A DNA stretch of 64,000 bases, taken from Cyanoderma ruficeps (taxonomy: Eukaryota > Chordata > Aves > Passeriformes > Timaliidae). The stretch covers positions 6,532,081-6,596,080 of the forward strand of contig VZDJ01000219.1 in the NCBI GenBank assembly GCA_008694505.1, written 5' to 3'. The notes below the pieces were generated by a model. The model saw only the letters and a program-made list of their open reading frames with translations, did no database searches and was not told the origin of the DNA. The translations under genes were made by a program, and so were the position numbers. Positions within the stretch are counted from its first letter, which is position 1; the number at the start of each line of letters is the position of its first letter. Shown piece by piece: positions 27,201 to 39,700 of the stretch.

Positions 27201-30200
27201 AGTAAATGTCTCTGCCATTGTCACTCCCTCTTCTGAACTTTACCTCCCACTGAAGCTTTCCCAAAATCAAAACACCTATGGTTATAGGTTTCTTTCTTCC
27301 TGGCTGCAGAAGACCTGGTCTTCAGCAAAAAGCAGTGGAAGAATTTTGGAAAAAATAATTCCTCTATCTTTACCAGAGTTATATTTCCAAGAACACAGCC
27401 CCTGAATAAAAGGGAGAGCAACTTATTATTTTAATTTTAAACTGAAAACTGAGATTCTACTTCACATTTCTATGTCTCCTCTGCCTAGGAAAAAAGATGG
27501 AAGGGCCAGAAGTTTTGCAGGCCTACAAAATTCAATCCAAGCTGCTCTGAAAATAAACAGTATCCAAACTAGATAGTTTTGCTGAAGTAAAACCATGCAG
27601 AAATAAAACAAATGACTAACACTTTCTATTGGTCTACATAGCATACAACATGAAACATACATGTAGGCAAGTCAAGATGGATGAGTCATCCTGACTTAAT
27701 AAAATGTACAAATACTTGCTAAATATTTGAGAAGTCACATGCCAGGAGCCTTCATCACTTGTTTTGTTAGACCCTTGCTTTGCCAAGTTAAAACAGTCAG
27801 AAATCATAAAAAATAATCCACACAATCTGTCTGGAAAGACAGTTTTCTCACATTATTTTTCTTGCTTTACAGCAAGGAGTCCCTCATTCTGCCATCAAAA
27901 TTTTGCAATAGAGAGCATGACTTCCTCTTCATAAGGTAAGCAAATGTTTTGCATTTATCAAGTTCCCAGAGTCTAAATGGAGAGCGAGTCAGCAGACCTC
28001 ACATGTTTATGTTTCTTTACTGGAAATGAGCCACGGGAAGTTGCAGTTAAAAGGCTGCTGTGTCTTGGGGTTCAAGGGACACAATAGGCTTCAATGACTT
28101 TAACATTGTTGAACATCTGAAGCTCTGTTTGCCTTAAATATGAATTATAAATGCTCAGAACCTCTGCAAACAGGGCTGGAAACCAGAAAATGGAGCCCAC
28201 TGCTTGTTCAGATTGGTTCACAATCTTGTTTTCCTACTAAAAAAATTATAATTGCCCTCACCTCTGCACCACCAATCTAAACCACATCCAACCTAGTTGT
28301 TCAACATCTGGGTTCCTCTGGACATATTCTCCCTCTTCTCTTGGAAATTTTGCCTGAGTTCTACTTGGTGATTTTTTTTTTTTTAAATTTAGGAGGGAAT
28401 ATCCAGATGTTTAGTAATCCATCTGGACTATTGTGCCAGTTAGGCTGCTGACCACCCTGAAACTTCAGCTCTGTCCATTGTCTGTGAGCAGATCAAAGCA
28501 ATCCTGAATGTGCTTTGGGGATGGTCAGACCTTCAGCTCAGGAGCTGCAGGCACAGCCTGCACCAGTGATAAACATGATGTGTTCAAGACACGGTAGGCT
28601 TACTGTGCCAATGCATGCACACAAGGACTGAGGCTTCCCAGAAATGTCAGCCTCGTTAAACATGCCAAAAAGTGAAAAACTCAACTGGCTTCTGGAAAGA
28701 AATATTGCAAGGTAACCCAGCAGTGCAGGGAAAGTCCACACAGGTGACAAGAAAACTTGTCACTTTGAACAAAAGCAGGGGATACAGCTGGACAGGTGGA
28801 AGAACAGAAGGTTCTGTGCCAATTTCCCTCCAAGTTACCTGTGCTGGTTGAACCTGTTACTCACTAAGCAGAAATGTAATAACAGTGAAACTGGCTGCTC
28901 TTCCCTTGCAACTGTGCTCCATAAATCAGAGCTCAGGTGTGGCCCTTTGGCAACAGAGATAAATAAGTGATTGAATGTCAGTGGAACAAAACAAGCCATG
29001 GAAAGGGCTAAACATTATACACTGAGTTTCTGGGGTACTGAATTAGCTTAATTGACTATAGATGGGTAAGATTTCTCTCATTACCTACCCGTTGTATTTC
29101 ATTTGCCATCGAAGGGCTTAGTACAGCTTTAGGTCTCTGCTGTGCACATGTTCAGTGCCTGGGAGGAGCTGGTGCTCTGCTGAGACAGATTTCTGCAATT
29201 ATAAACAGGAAGAAATATAATTTGGCTTTTAATGTAAAATTTGTGTCCCACAGCCTTCCTCCCGTCAGAATTCATCATTTGTCTTTGACACAGAGGAGGA
29301 ACCGCAGAATTACTGGGAAAAGGAGAGAAGTTGCTCCTTTTTGGAGATGGCCTCTCTCCAGCTTTGCTCCAGCTCAGCTTTTGTGCCCCGGGACAGCAGG
29401 ATTCTGAACTCCAGTTGTAACTACAGAAGTCAGATTTCCAACTGACTGATCAGCTTTCCCACCCATGTCTCCAGCAGTAACGTATGAATCACCTTTACCC
29501 TGGACACTGTAGTTTTCCCCACTCCTTTCCTCACTGTTGTCTGCAAAGCAAAGGTGGCACGCACTCCATAGACAGCCTTGAGCAAAACAAAAACTTATGA
29601 ACCTAAACGACAAACCCTTTCAGTTATTTTAAAGAAGCTTATGTGGAGAATAAGCAGACAGTTATTAAATCATTTGTCTGTTGCAACAGAAGATTGGGAA
29701 GGGTTTGATCTTCACTCGGGGAAGGACATTGTCTTTGCTCATAAAACCTTTCCTTTGAACAGACAGGAGTTCCTAATGTGGGCCTGGATTGCACCCCCAC
29801 TCCTGCCCTATTAAACCCTGGGAGACCTTTTCCCTGGGGACTCTCCCAGGCATCATCCACTCGGGAGGGCAGTGGTTGCTCCCTCCTCTTCCCCCAGCTC
29901 CGTCCCTGTGAATCCCCTCGTGGGCTGAGCTGTGGTTCCCAAGCTCCAGGGATCCCCTGGGATCCGAGGGGTCTGGTTGCTTCCTGAACAGACCCTTTTT
30001 CCCCAGATCCTTCCTACAGCTCCAGGGTTGCTGCTGCCCAGCCTTGCCCTTCGCAGCTGAGGCAGAGGCTGCTCCCTGGACCACCTGGGGGCTTCTCTTC
30101 CCACTCCAGGATGGAAAGACAATACAGGCTCACATGTGGTATGGTGTAAAAACAGACACATCTCCTGGGAATTCCTTCTGGGAAGCTTTCAGGAATATGA

Positions 30201-31779
30201 AAAAGCTAAAGGATATAACCTCACAGCAAAGCAAACTCAACACAGGGATTTATAAACTGATTCTGGAATTCTTCTGTATTTGTTGGCTGTTTTCAAGGAA
30301 ATCACTCAATAATATATATTAATGATAATAACTTCACTCTATTATATTTTTAACTACTGATATTCAGCGGCCAAAACATGGAGGGTAAGATTTATACAAT
30401 TAGTTATTTATTAATGCTGAAATTTTAATGAATAAGACTCTCTTTCCATTACTGGAATACTTAAATGGAATGGCATTTTTCCTTTTTGATAGTATCTGCC
30501 TTGGTGTCTCCTTCACTTCATAAACAGCGACACATCAAAGATTTTACACTACTGTAAAAAACTCTGAAATACAATTCAGTGCTCCTATAGGGCTGTTTTC
30601 CTAGGATTTTCAGAATATGGAACTTATTTTCATTTCTGAGTATCTTAGAGGTCTTAGCACCCCTTCCTTTTTAGTAATCTTCTTTGTGTTTGCTGCACTA
30701 CGATCCTCCTAATAAAAGAAAATATTCAGACTCCCATTTTACAAGCTTTTAAAAGAACACCAGACTCCAGTGACTTGGTAAACCTCCTTTTTTTACCCAA
30801 AGCTTAAAAAAAAAGGAGTAGATAACTTGGGAATGTGTGGCATTCTTATTTGCCTCAAAAGCCTTTGATTTGACAGTATTTGCAACCACATTTTGTACGC
30901 AGTGCTTCAAGACAGGCAGTAACTGGGTCTGCTTATCTGGGGCTCTGCAGCTCCTTGGTGGGAATGACTCTCTTTCCATAAAACCCAAGCAAAATGTACC
31001 TTTGCTCCCAGTCTCTCATTGCACACAGAAAGCTAAGGAATTCTGGCAGCTCTTATGTAAATGTGGGGGGAATTGTATATTTTCAAGTCAATTTTAATAT
31101 CTTTATTTGGTGTCTTTGTGAGCGAGATCTTTCATTGGGCCTGAAGGGGGAATGTCTTGTCACAGTAACAATATTACTCAGAATATCAGAGTTTCGGGGT
31201 TTTTCTTCAAATTCATTTAAGTCTACTCTACTTACAGCTTTGCAAGCCTTTGAAATGACCCCAGGGAATTCTGAATCAGGTCCTAAAATGCTTCAAATTA
31301 ACTGCAAATTCAATATCAAGAAAAAAGAGACACCACAGGCTAGCCAAAAATTCTAGAAAATCTAGTGACTACATGACATTGAAAGTACATTTTCAATTTT
31401 CAAAAAACTGTTTAAGTAATTTCTAAAACCTCTCCATTATTTTGTCCCTTGAGTGTTTGATTTCTACAAATGAAAACAAATAATTTCAAAACATGGGAGT
31501 TGCTGATTATTTTCACAGTGATTTCCTCTAGCTCTATATTTCTTAAGTCAGTAAAAATGAAAAAACTGCCATTAGCTGATTATATTTATCTTATTTATTC
31601 TGCACGTAGAAACCCCCTACGACCAAACAAGCTTAATTTTTATAGCAAAAAACGGGAAGAGGTTTTGAGCTAAGAAAATGTGTTTTCTCTGCATCAGCAG
31701 AAATAACAGAGAAACTGCTGAAATATCAGCGTCGGATCATAAGCCCCTTCTCATGTTAGTCTGTGCAGCTGAGCTGTAT
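24241..31779. other. non-coding stretch with small low-complexity tracts
   Basis: About 7.5 kb of apparently unique DNA. It holds a T run (25729-25743), an AT dinucleotide patch (26978-27006, TATATGTATATATGG then CATATATATATGTG) and a T run (28372-28384). A GC-richer part spans about 29790-30110, where two overlapping minus-strand ORFs of about 100 codons reflect composition. No ORF has a recognisable domain; no CR1, LTR or RNA gene was seen. Confidence 0.6.
26978..27006. repeat. short AT-rich dinucleotide tract
   Basis: Interrupted TA/TG repeats form a near-palindromic 29-base patch around GGTC. Too short to interpret beyond simple sequence. Confidence 0.75.
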
Positions 31780-32190
31780 GATAGCAGCTTGTTAGGCTGG
31801 AGGTTTTTATTGAAATGCCTATTGAGTAAAACATAATTCATGCTGCTGCTCGCCCTTAAAACAGGAAATAATATACCCATTTAACTTAATCACAATTTAT
31901 ATTACATGTGCATATTTCTAAACAAGTGCTGTAGATGGAGAGTTTGGTAGCAATAATATTTATGAATTACACTTTTAGTTAGCAAAGGAAAATGTGTGAC
32001 CTCTTACATTTTGTTTGACATTTGAATTTGGTATCCCGTATATGTGACATGGGTGATGGATGCTTATTAACACAGCGTATAAACAGGAAATGCTTCTAAG
32101 CTGACCATTTATTAGTGCAGTATGTGTTCAATCTGAAATTTGAATTTTAGCTGCAGTATTTTCCTCCGATGACTGCAGAGATGAAATAAA
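31780..32190. other. candidate conserved non-coding block
   Basis: A 400-bp repeat-free AT-rich segment with smooth, non-degenerate texture and no long open frame. It has CpGs kept at ATCCCGTATATG and CACAGCGTATAAAC, plus many TAAT, ATTA and TTTATGA words. This is typical of conserved elements in vertebrate gene deserts. No alignment was available, so conservation is inferred, not shown. Confidence 0.22.
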
Positions 32191-33039
32191 GGTGGGATTC
32201 TTTTTTGTTTTGTTTTTTTTCCCCCTCGTTTGCTTTCCTCTCTAGGATGGACAGTTTTAACAGTGTAAATTTTGCATCTATATCAATCTCCCCTATGCAA
32301 CTTGAGTAAGTGCATGAACACAAAGACTTTTCTTTGAAGTGTGAAAAACAGAGACATTGGAAGTGTATGAAGTGAAAGGATTTTGTAGAATTCATAGTAA
32401 ATTTTCCTGGTTAAATAAATAAATGCATGCACCCACATTCCTCTCTGTTTCCTGACGTATGCACTGAGCCATTTCCCCCTTTCCTTCATTACCGCAGCAA
32501 GGCAGGGAAGCACCATTCCTGCCCCAGGAGTCTGACAGCTGATCCACTTTGGATCTGCCCTCCAGGACTGGAGACATCATAATTTTTCACTCACACTTAA
32601 TTGCTCTTTCCAAAGATCCCACCCTTAAATTCCTGACAAATATCTGAGAAGCTTTGTCAGTGAAAGTTTCAACACTTCATCTTATCAAAGCAGAAGTGAA
32701 AACTCCACGTATTTAGGAGGTTTCTCCCAGCAGAGAACAAGGATATAATTTTTTTCCAAAAAGAATCCAGTGCTCTCCACTTTTCCTGATGATTTACAGA
32801 AGGAAATATATAGAATAATACAGAGACACTGTTTCCCTTTCTGTATCCCGTTTAAAATGAGCCCTCAGGAGAGGGAACATGTATCTAGTTTTCCTAAGCA
32901 CAGCCTTAATATTCCAAAGCATTTGAAAAAAAATTATTTGTTTAACAAAAGAACTATGATGACATGGTAAAGTGACTCAAAGTGAAGATTTTATTTTAAA
33001 TATCTCTGTTCAAAGAACTCTCCTGTATTGTACACTGTA
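32191..33039. other. non-coding stretch with T-rich tract
   Basis: Starts with a T-rich patch (about 32200-32225). ORFs are at most 82 codons and have no domain. No repeat family was recognised. Confidence 0.55.
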
Positions 33040-33460
33040 GGTCAGGGAAATTATCATCTATATAAAAAATCAGTAGAGAACTTCCAGCTAGCCATTAAAA
33101 GTAGCAGGTATGAGACCATCTCAATTGTTACTGTTAAATACCTTTACTGAATACACAGCTTTCCACAGCGCAGGACCCAATCACAGGAAGGTTAGCAACC
33201 TGGAAATTGAAACTGGCAGATCTTTAATCTAACATTCTGCTTTTCGGTGGAAAAAAAGTAACGTCTTTATAGATGAGAGTCAAAGGTTAAATTTAGTTTG
33301 TATCAAATTACAAAAATATGCTTTTGGTGAGGTTAGATTCTCATGCTCAGAGCAATTCAAACTGTAATGAAAGCAAACATTGAAAGAGATAATCCCATTA
33401 AAGATGAACTATTCACTTTAACCTCAAATATTTGGTAACTAAAATAAAACCATCCTAGTA
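33040..33460. other. candidate conserved non-coding block
   Basis: Repeat-free AT-rich sequence with CpGs at CCACAGCGCAGG, TTTTCGGTGG and GTAACGTCTTT and the words CAATTGTTA, CAAAGGTTAAA and GAGATAATCCC. No coding frame. A texture-based candidate for a regulatory element. Confidence 0.2.
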
Positions 33461-34949
33461 GGAGGATGAAGTTCAGCTCTTAAGGGAAACTGGAACTCAA
33501 TATTATACCTCAGACTGCACAAGAAAAAAAACAAAACAAAAAAAAACCCCAGCTCTCCTGTTTCTAAAATAAAACGTTATTTGGGGGGAACAAATTAATT
33601 CATGTTCTTCTCTTGAGGTCTACACAAAACAGTGGTGACCTTTGTGGCAGTGTGTGCTCGTACACTGCAGGGTAAACTGTGCTTTACTCCAAACAGCAGC
33701 TTGTGCAGACACAGGAACCCCAGGCTGTGCTGCCTGCAGCGGGAAGTCAGGAGGAGCAGGGGATGGATGTCTGCTCTGGGAAGAGCTCAGAGCCACGAAA
33801 GGAACCCCACTGCTCAGCTCTGTGCCTGCTCCTCCTCCTAACACCACTGGGATGTCCTCTGTCCATGGCAGTCCCCTCAGCCCTCAGCTGGTTTTTGAGG
33901 GGGAAATAATTCTGATAAAAACCTCGAGTTTCACCTCAGAATTAAATCTGAATAATGGCCTCTCCAGTCTGTCCCCTGAGCCACACCAGCCTGACACAAG
34001 GAGGGAGCACAGTGGGACCCCTAACCTGGGGCTTGCTCTGGGTACTCAGTGTGGTTTGGAGGTCCTGGTAGTTTCAGATTATCTACTTCTCTGAACCAAA
34101 AGGGGAACAAGAAATATTTGAAAAGCCCCATTGCTAAAGAATTGAGCTCTTTAATATCATGTGACAGAACTTTTGACTTTGAAGAAATACCAAGAAACAT
34201 CTTTAATCCCTGAACTTCTGATACCCCATTGAAAACTCACCCATAAATGCAGCCACAGCCAGAGTCTTTCTTCATTCCCCAGAGGCCTGGATGATGATTT
34301 AAAGAATTTGGGAAGAGTTTCATATTCTTTCCTTTTACAACTTAAAATAGACTGAAAAGACTTTTTTTTAAAAGGTTAAGAAAAAATATCATAGACTGAT
34401 ATTTCTTTTTTATGCCAAGTTTCAGCCTGGAGAAAATTTTATGGCTGAGTTCTAATCCAGTGCAACCCCTGGTTTATAACAGAAATGCTGACACAATGAT
34501 AACTGCAGCGTTACGAATGCTGGAGCTATGATATTTATTGCTCCCTAGTGCCAGCTGGGGTTAATCCTTATTAAATGCATTCATTTTCTGGCCTGGTGGA
34601 GAACAGATCACTCAGTGATCAGGCAGAGTTTGGGTCCCTGGTAGCGTTAGTGGAAGATATCACAGAAGACACAGTAAGTGAGGAGTCTTTAAGGGGGCTA
34701 CTGAAGGTGTTTTTGGGGATTAAGTGGCCTTCTCTGGGGGTTTGAGCTCAAATTCAGAGTGTCTGTGCTGAGAAGTGTCTTTGCAGCAGTGGAACAGCAC
34801 AGGCTGAGAACTTTGTTCTTTTTAGTATCAGGGAAGGGTGTGAAAGGAAACGTGATGTGGTCATGTAACTGCACAGTCAGCAGTGGAACAGATACCACTG
34901 ATTAAGAATTATCAATCTCCCAGGTGATATCCCAGGTGAGATATCCAGG
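33461..34949. other. non-coding stretch
   Basis: Begins with an A-rich tract (about 33518-33548). A GC-richer part at 33630-34090 holds overlapping + strand ORFs up to 150 codons with no recognisable domain. These are probably compositional. Confidence 0.55.
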
Positions 34950-34950
34950 T

Positions 34951-34994
34951 GTGAACCCAAATATCCCAAATGAGTGAACCCAAATATCTCAAAT
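34951..34994. repeat. two-copy tandem duplication, 23-bp unit
   Basis: GTGAACCCAAATATCCCAAATGA at 34951-34973 in part repeats at 34974-34994 with one C-to-T change. Just upstream, CCCAGGTGATAT and CCCAGGTGAGATAT form a second near-duplicate. This local duplication lies about 200 bp left of the solo LTR and looks like replication slippage. Confidence 0.85.
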
Positions 34995-35197
34995 TCTTCG
35001 CCATTGAAATGTCCTGTTTATTGGTGTTGGAAGAGTGGAGGAATAACAAAATCCCTGTTCAATACACATCAACTCTATTATTTCAATAGTACCTGAGAAA
35101 GTGAAAACTACAGCTTAATTTTATTCACAAGTTTTTCACATCCCACTGATGCCTTAAGTTTTAGCTTTTGTATTTTTCAGATTCTGCACTGCATTAG

Positions 35198-35585
35198 TGT
35201 ATAACTCTGAACTTCATATAAAGCATTAGCAAGTTCCCTTCACAGTTTAGTTGGACAAAACAATCCTTTTCCAGCCCGAAAACCAAGGACACCGTTGCAG
35301 TTTCAGGCCCAAAAAGTATAAACAACAGGGGATTGAGGGGAACAATCTGGGACGATGGGACTTCATAACCTGAAGCTGTAATTGGACAATTAACCCCAAT
35401 ATGGAAATGAACCAAAACTTATAAAAGTGTGAAAACTCATGACCTATCATCCATCTTGGGTGTAGCCTCAGCCAGGCTCTTGTACTGCCCCAGGTGTATC
35501 CTTTGAAGGCCTTGTAATAAATACCTGCTTTATTCCTTTAACATTGCCTAGCCTCTGTTCCAGGTAACCTCCAAAGGCATCAACA
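35198..35585 (+). mobile_element. solo LTR of an avian endogenous retrovirus
   Basis: The 3' part has the layout of a retroviral LTR: a TATA box (TATAAAAG, 35420-35427), then GACCTATCATCCATCTTGGG. A polyadenylation signal AATAAA follows at 35516-35521, then a short U5-like part ending in CATCAACA. The sequence matches my memory of a common avian ERV LTR family; the exact family is not certain. The 5' edge is set at a TG near 35198 and the 3' edge at CA near 35585. No clean target-site duplication is visible and both edges are approximate. No internal retroviral genes or primer-binding site follow, so this is a solo LTR left by recombination. It has no coding capacity. Confidence 0.85.
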
Positions 35586-37085
35586 GCCACAAAGGAACTG
35601 AAAATCTCACAAAAATTTCTCCATAAAGCTGTGTGGGACTATGGATAAATTTTTTTTCCCAGAGATTTACACACCAACATGGTGCTTGCTGTATTTATAT
35701 GGCAAACATGAAGGAAATTTACAGATTCAGTTTAGAAGAGAGTAGAATACAGTGGGCATTTTTTCATCTTGCTCTGGGTTCTGCAGAATGGCCCTCAGCT
35801 CACCTGCCCAGTTCTCAGCCTGCAGACCTAAAGCAAAGGGGGCTGCTTGCTATGAAAAAAAATCTCAGGACCAAAGCAGTGAGCCTGTGTGCAAAGTTCA
35901 CCACGAGTTCAGTGAATGATCATATTTTCCCCACAATAATAAATACTTCTATAATTTATAAATGCCTCAAAAGGCTGAGATATGTGGGGGATGCAGAATC
36001 AAAGTGGCTTGACAGGAGAGAGACAAAGGAATGAGCCAGAGAGTGAACTGACTACTAAAATTCCTCGTCTCTGATTTGTTTCTTTTAGAACTTGTCCCCA
36101 GAGAAAAGGCTGCACTTTCTAGAGAGGCTTAAAAAATCAAAAGAAATCCTCTGGGCTTGTGAACAGCCAAGAAGAATTTTAAAAACCTTCAATTTGAATG
36201 CCGAGCCAAAGAGTAGTACTCAAGATTTTCTGCTTTCTATTTGATAATAATTTTTTAAAATATGAGCAATGAGATGGGGAGAAAAGTCAGGTTTTTATAA
36301 AAAGATTAAAATCAGAGGTATGTTTTCTTCATTTCAAGGCAATGTTCTGCCTTGTTACATGCAAGCTTCCTTGTAAAAGGGAACCAAAGTCATTTTCATC
36401 AGAACTACTTAAAAGAAAAACAAGGAATGTTCAAGAGAACAGAAAGCCATGTTTTCAGTATTAGGAAAAACATGAATGTTTTTATTAAAAAGTCATTTTG
36501 AAAGAAATGGGGCTAATGCACTTTCCCTTGATATTCAGAGAAGCTGGAAATCAAAATAAAAATAGCTTTATTTTTGTTTAAAATTTCCACAGGGCAAAAT
36601 GCAATGTCATGACCTCGTCTAACAGATGGAAAATAGAAAAATGTTCGTGTGAAGAAAACAGCCACTGGAACATTCAGGAAGGTGCTTTTAGGAGGCAAAA
36701 AATACTCATTTTCATTTACCCTCTGTTAGGTACAAAGGTTTTATGTTGAACTGTGGACTCCAGGGAAGCAGGACAGACCAAGTACAGGACTGCAAGTTCC
36801 GAGGGTCCCCAAAGCCTGGGAATTTTTAATGGGAGCTGGGAGGGGGGAGTGCATGGCAGAGCTGGTTAGAGTCAGTGGGATGGAGCTGTGGAAGGACAGG
36901 CAGGGCCAGCCAGACATTGCTGCTTCACCCCAGAGCTATGCACTGCCCCAGGCAAAGGAAAAAAGGATTTGGGGAAAGATGGGCACTACACACTTCACAA
37001 AACTGCTGGCACAGAGAAATTATTAACAGCAGAAAAGGACAATATTAAATCCAATTGAAACATTTGCAAGGATGCCAGAAGCTTT
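35586..37085. other. non-coding stretch
   Basis: Unique DNA between the LTR and a CR1 scrap. A 133-codon + strand ORF (35633-36034) has no domain and no splice support. Otherwise AT-rich. Confidence 0.55.
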
Positions 37086-37136
37086 CACAGAATCATTGAG
37101 GTTAAAAAAGATCTCCAAGATCATCTAGTCCAACCT
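37086..37136 (-). mobile_element. short CR1 LINE 3' end remnant, minus strand
   Basis: The 50-bp string CACAGAATCATTGAGGTTAA followed by AAGATCTCCAAGATCATCTAGTCCAACC is the antisense of a CR1 3' end. The match stops just right of CCAACC. A very short, strongly 5'-truncated copy. Confidence 0.85.
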
Positions 37137-38160
37137 TTTCATGGCCTTCTCTGCAGAATGGAGGGGGAAATTCAGAGGTTCCTTACTTGTAGGGCTGCTT
37201 AGCCTCCCTTGGCCACTAATTTTTTCTCTGCCATCATTTTGAAGAGGGATTGAGCTCTACAACTGGAAGAAATGTTTTCTCACCCGTTAGCCATTTGATC
37301 CAGAGAGAGATTCTCACAGAAATCAAACACAGCCTCTTATCAACTGCTCCACCAGCACAGACTGGTCCAACACAGCTTTGTACATCTTTGAAGTTCTCAG
37401 TTTAAGTGAGCCAGGTCTTTTTATAAGGTTGCATGTGAAATTGTCAGAAGAATGAAACCATTTGCAGATGGTGGAGTGATCAAGATGGTACAATATCTCA
37501 CTTGTGTTTGCCCCCATGTCCTTGGGAAGAAAATAAAAGGAAAAGGGAGAAAGGGGGGAAAAAAGTAAAAGCAGTGGAAGAACAGAGAAACTCCAGCAAA
37601 CAAAATTCTTTTGACAAATTAGTGTTGAAGGAGTTAGTGAGATTTCTGGCAAAACCACCAGGACTTCGAAGACAAGCCAACTGCTGCAAAATTTATTACT
37701 TTGCTTTCATGAATCTTCTGACATCAAGGACTTTGGTAGTGACTGATTTTTGTCAGAATAATACTGCAGGAACTGGAAGTGACAGATGATTTTCTTGGAC
37801 ATGAAGCCTGTGCATAATGGCATGAGAAAAAGGACATAAAAAAGTCTGCCCTGAAGCAGCTTAATGTGGCCCTGGAGAGCAGAGCTGTTATCACAGCTTA
37901 CTGATGCAGTCACAGCAAGAGGGGCTGTTACAAAGAAATGGATCCCGAAGTCACACAGTTCAGCATGGGAAAGATTTCCTGAGTTGTGCTTCCTTACGAC
38001 AGCCTCGTGGAGGCTGGGGCTGGCAGGAGGAAATCAAGCAGAAGGGATCCAGGAATGAAATAGAAACTGGCTTTATTGTGTCACATCCCTCCCCTGCACT
38101 GCTGCACCAGAAGATCACATGCAGCAACAATAAATGTGCTGAGCTTGACACGGGTGGCTG
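37137..38160. other. non-coding stretch with purine-rich tract
   Basis: Mostly unique DNA. The tract at 37524-37590 is nearly all A and G on the + strand and includes a GGGGGG run. It underlies a Lys/Glu-rich + strand ORF (37502-37789), which is therefore suspect. No gene was recognised. Confidence 0.6.
37524..37590 (+). repeat. purine-rich low-complexity tract
   Basis: About 67 bases of GGGAAGAAAATAAAAGGAAAA type sequence with only a handful of pyrimidines. Such polypurine runs can form triplex DNA; this is general knowledge only. Confidence 0.8.
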
Positions 38161-38232
38161 GGGTTGTGGCTGGGGTTGTGGCTGGGGTTGTGGCTGGGGT
38201 TGTGGCTGGGGTTGTGGCTGGGGTTGTGGCTG
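38161..38232 (+). repeat. 12-bp minisatellite, six perfect copies
   Basis: GGGTTGTGGCTG repeats six times without a mismatch, with a degenerate start (GGGTGGCTG, from about 38152) and a partial copy after 38232. Because the unit length is a multiple of three, the frames give periodic Gly-Trp-Gly-Cys and Val-Ala-Gly-Val peptides; these are not evidence of a gene. Perfect identity suggests a young or actively homogenised, probably length-variable array. Each junction makes a GGGG run, so the + strand could form G-quadruplexes. Confidence 0.97.
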
Positions 38233-38440
38233 GGTTCCAGAGCAGCCATGGTATCAGAAGCTTGTGTGTGGACAGCTTTTCAAATGCGATTAATACGGAT
38301 CATCTAGGATAATGTGAATATAGAAAAGTTGGGGGATAATTTAACATGTAGTCAAAGCATTATGGAAGATATTTTCAAAGGAAGTTATTGATTAAAATAT
38401 TAACCTCCTTTGCCCCAAATACACAGGTCATTGAAATTGC

Positions 38441-38605
38441 CCCAAGCCCCATCCAACCTGGCCTTGAACATTTCCAGGGATGGGGCATCCACAGCTTCTC
38501 TGGGCAACCTGTGCCACTGTTTCACCACCTCACAGGAAAGAATACATTCCTAATATCTAATCTAACCTGCCCTCTGTCAGTTTAAAACCATTCCCCACTG
38601 TTCCT
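38441..38605 (-). mobile_element. CR1 LINE internal fragment, minus strand
   Basis: On the + strand CCCAAGCCCCATCCAACCTG, GGGATGGGGCATCCACAGCT and TCTGGGCAACCTGTGCC match antisense CR1. The match runs on to CAGTTTAAAACCATTCCCC at about 38600. Unusually the true 3' end is missing: the part that would normally read from ATCATAGAATGG to CCTGGTTGC is replaced by unrelated sequence left of about 38438. Confidence 0.93.
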
Positions 38606-39700
38606 TAGGGGAGACAGTTCTCATTTTCTTTCCATCAGAAGGTGCCAGTTGAAAATCAGAAATGGAATCCCAGTGCTCTCCAACAGAACCACTATTGTTA
38701 AACCTAAGGGCCAGTGTGGCAGCAAGACACCATAATCTTCTCTGGAAATCTCAGTACATTTTCTGTGCTGTACAAACACACCTTTCTGCTTTGATTGACC
38801 TCAGGCAGTGCAATCATGTTCGCTTTCAGTGGAAATGTTGTGAGGCATATAGTTGCTGTTTATATTTTTTGGTGCAAAAATGCAAAATCTTTTTAGACCC
38901 CAAACTATGTATTTATTAAAATAAGATTTTGTTTAGACTTGCCTAAATATTGGTTGTATCTTTGGAAGTGGGGTTTATCCAAGGCATAAATCTGCACCCC
39001 CCAAAAAAAATCAGAACAAAATGCTATATATTAACTTAAATTGGAAGTGTAAAAGATTACCTTCCTGAATGATAAATGCAACTCTTACTGGCACAGGGAA
39101 GTACCGTCACAATCAGGCAATGCATCACTCTGGAATGTGCTGCAAGTCCTTTTGTCTTTTTTGTTCCACAGAAAAGGAAAAAACAAGGAACTACTATTGA
39201 AACATCCATATGTGTGAGGCCATTAGTGGGAATTTATAATTCATACGATCTCACAGAATGTGACAGGATTTCCAAGTACTGAACTGGCAGACACTTAGAG
39301 ATGCTGTAAATTAACCCACACGTGAACCTGCCGGCTCGAGCCTTTCTCTTCCTTGCCTCATTTCAGCTGAATTGACAAGACAGGATTTCTCCCTGGATCC
39401 TGGTACATTACATGCACCTGTCAAGCAGAAGCTTCAAGTCAGCCCTGGGGAACATCTTTAAAAGACAGTCCTGCAATACCAATGAATTCTCCATCCACTG
39501 GCAGTCTGGTTTTTTAATAGGATCATCGATTTAAGAACACACTGACCAAACCACTGCCATTTTCATGCACACACTCAGGGCAAAGAATGGTAATACTTGG
39601 GGCTGGACCTGCACCTCCTCTTGCACACCCAGAAATGAGGGTCCGTCTCAGCAGCAGTCAAAGGGCAGTGCCTTGTGTCAGAAAGGAAAGCAAGGAGAAG
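38606..39700. other. non-coding stretch
   Basis: Unique DNA between two CR1 pieces. ORFs up to 85 codons with no domain. Confidence 0.55.

Noticed and set aside
37904..38312. ORFs with Gly-Trp-Gly-Cys and Val-Ala-Gly-Val repeats
   Set aside because: The periodic peptides come from the 12-bp minisatellite, whose unit is a multiple of three, so every frame repeats.
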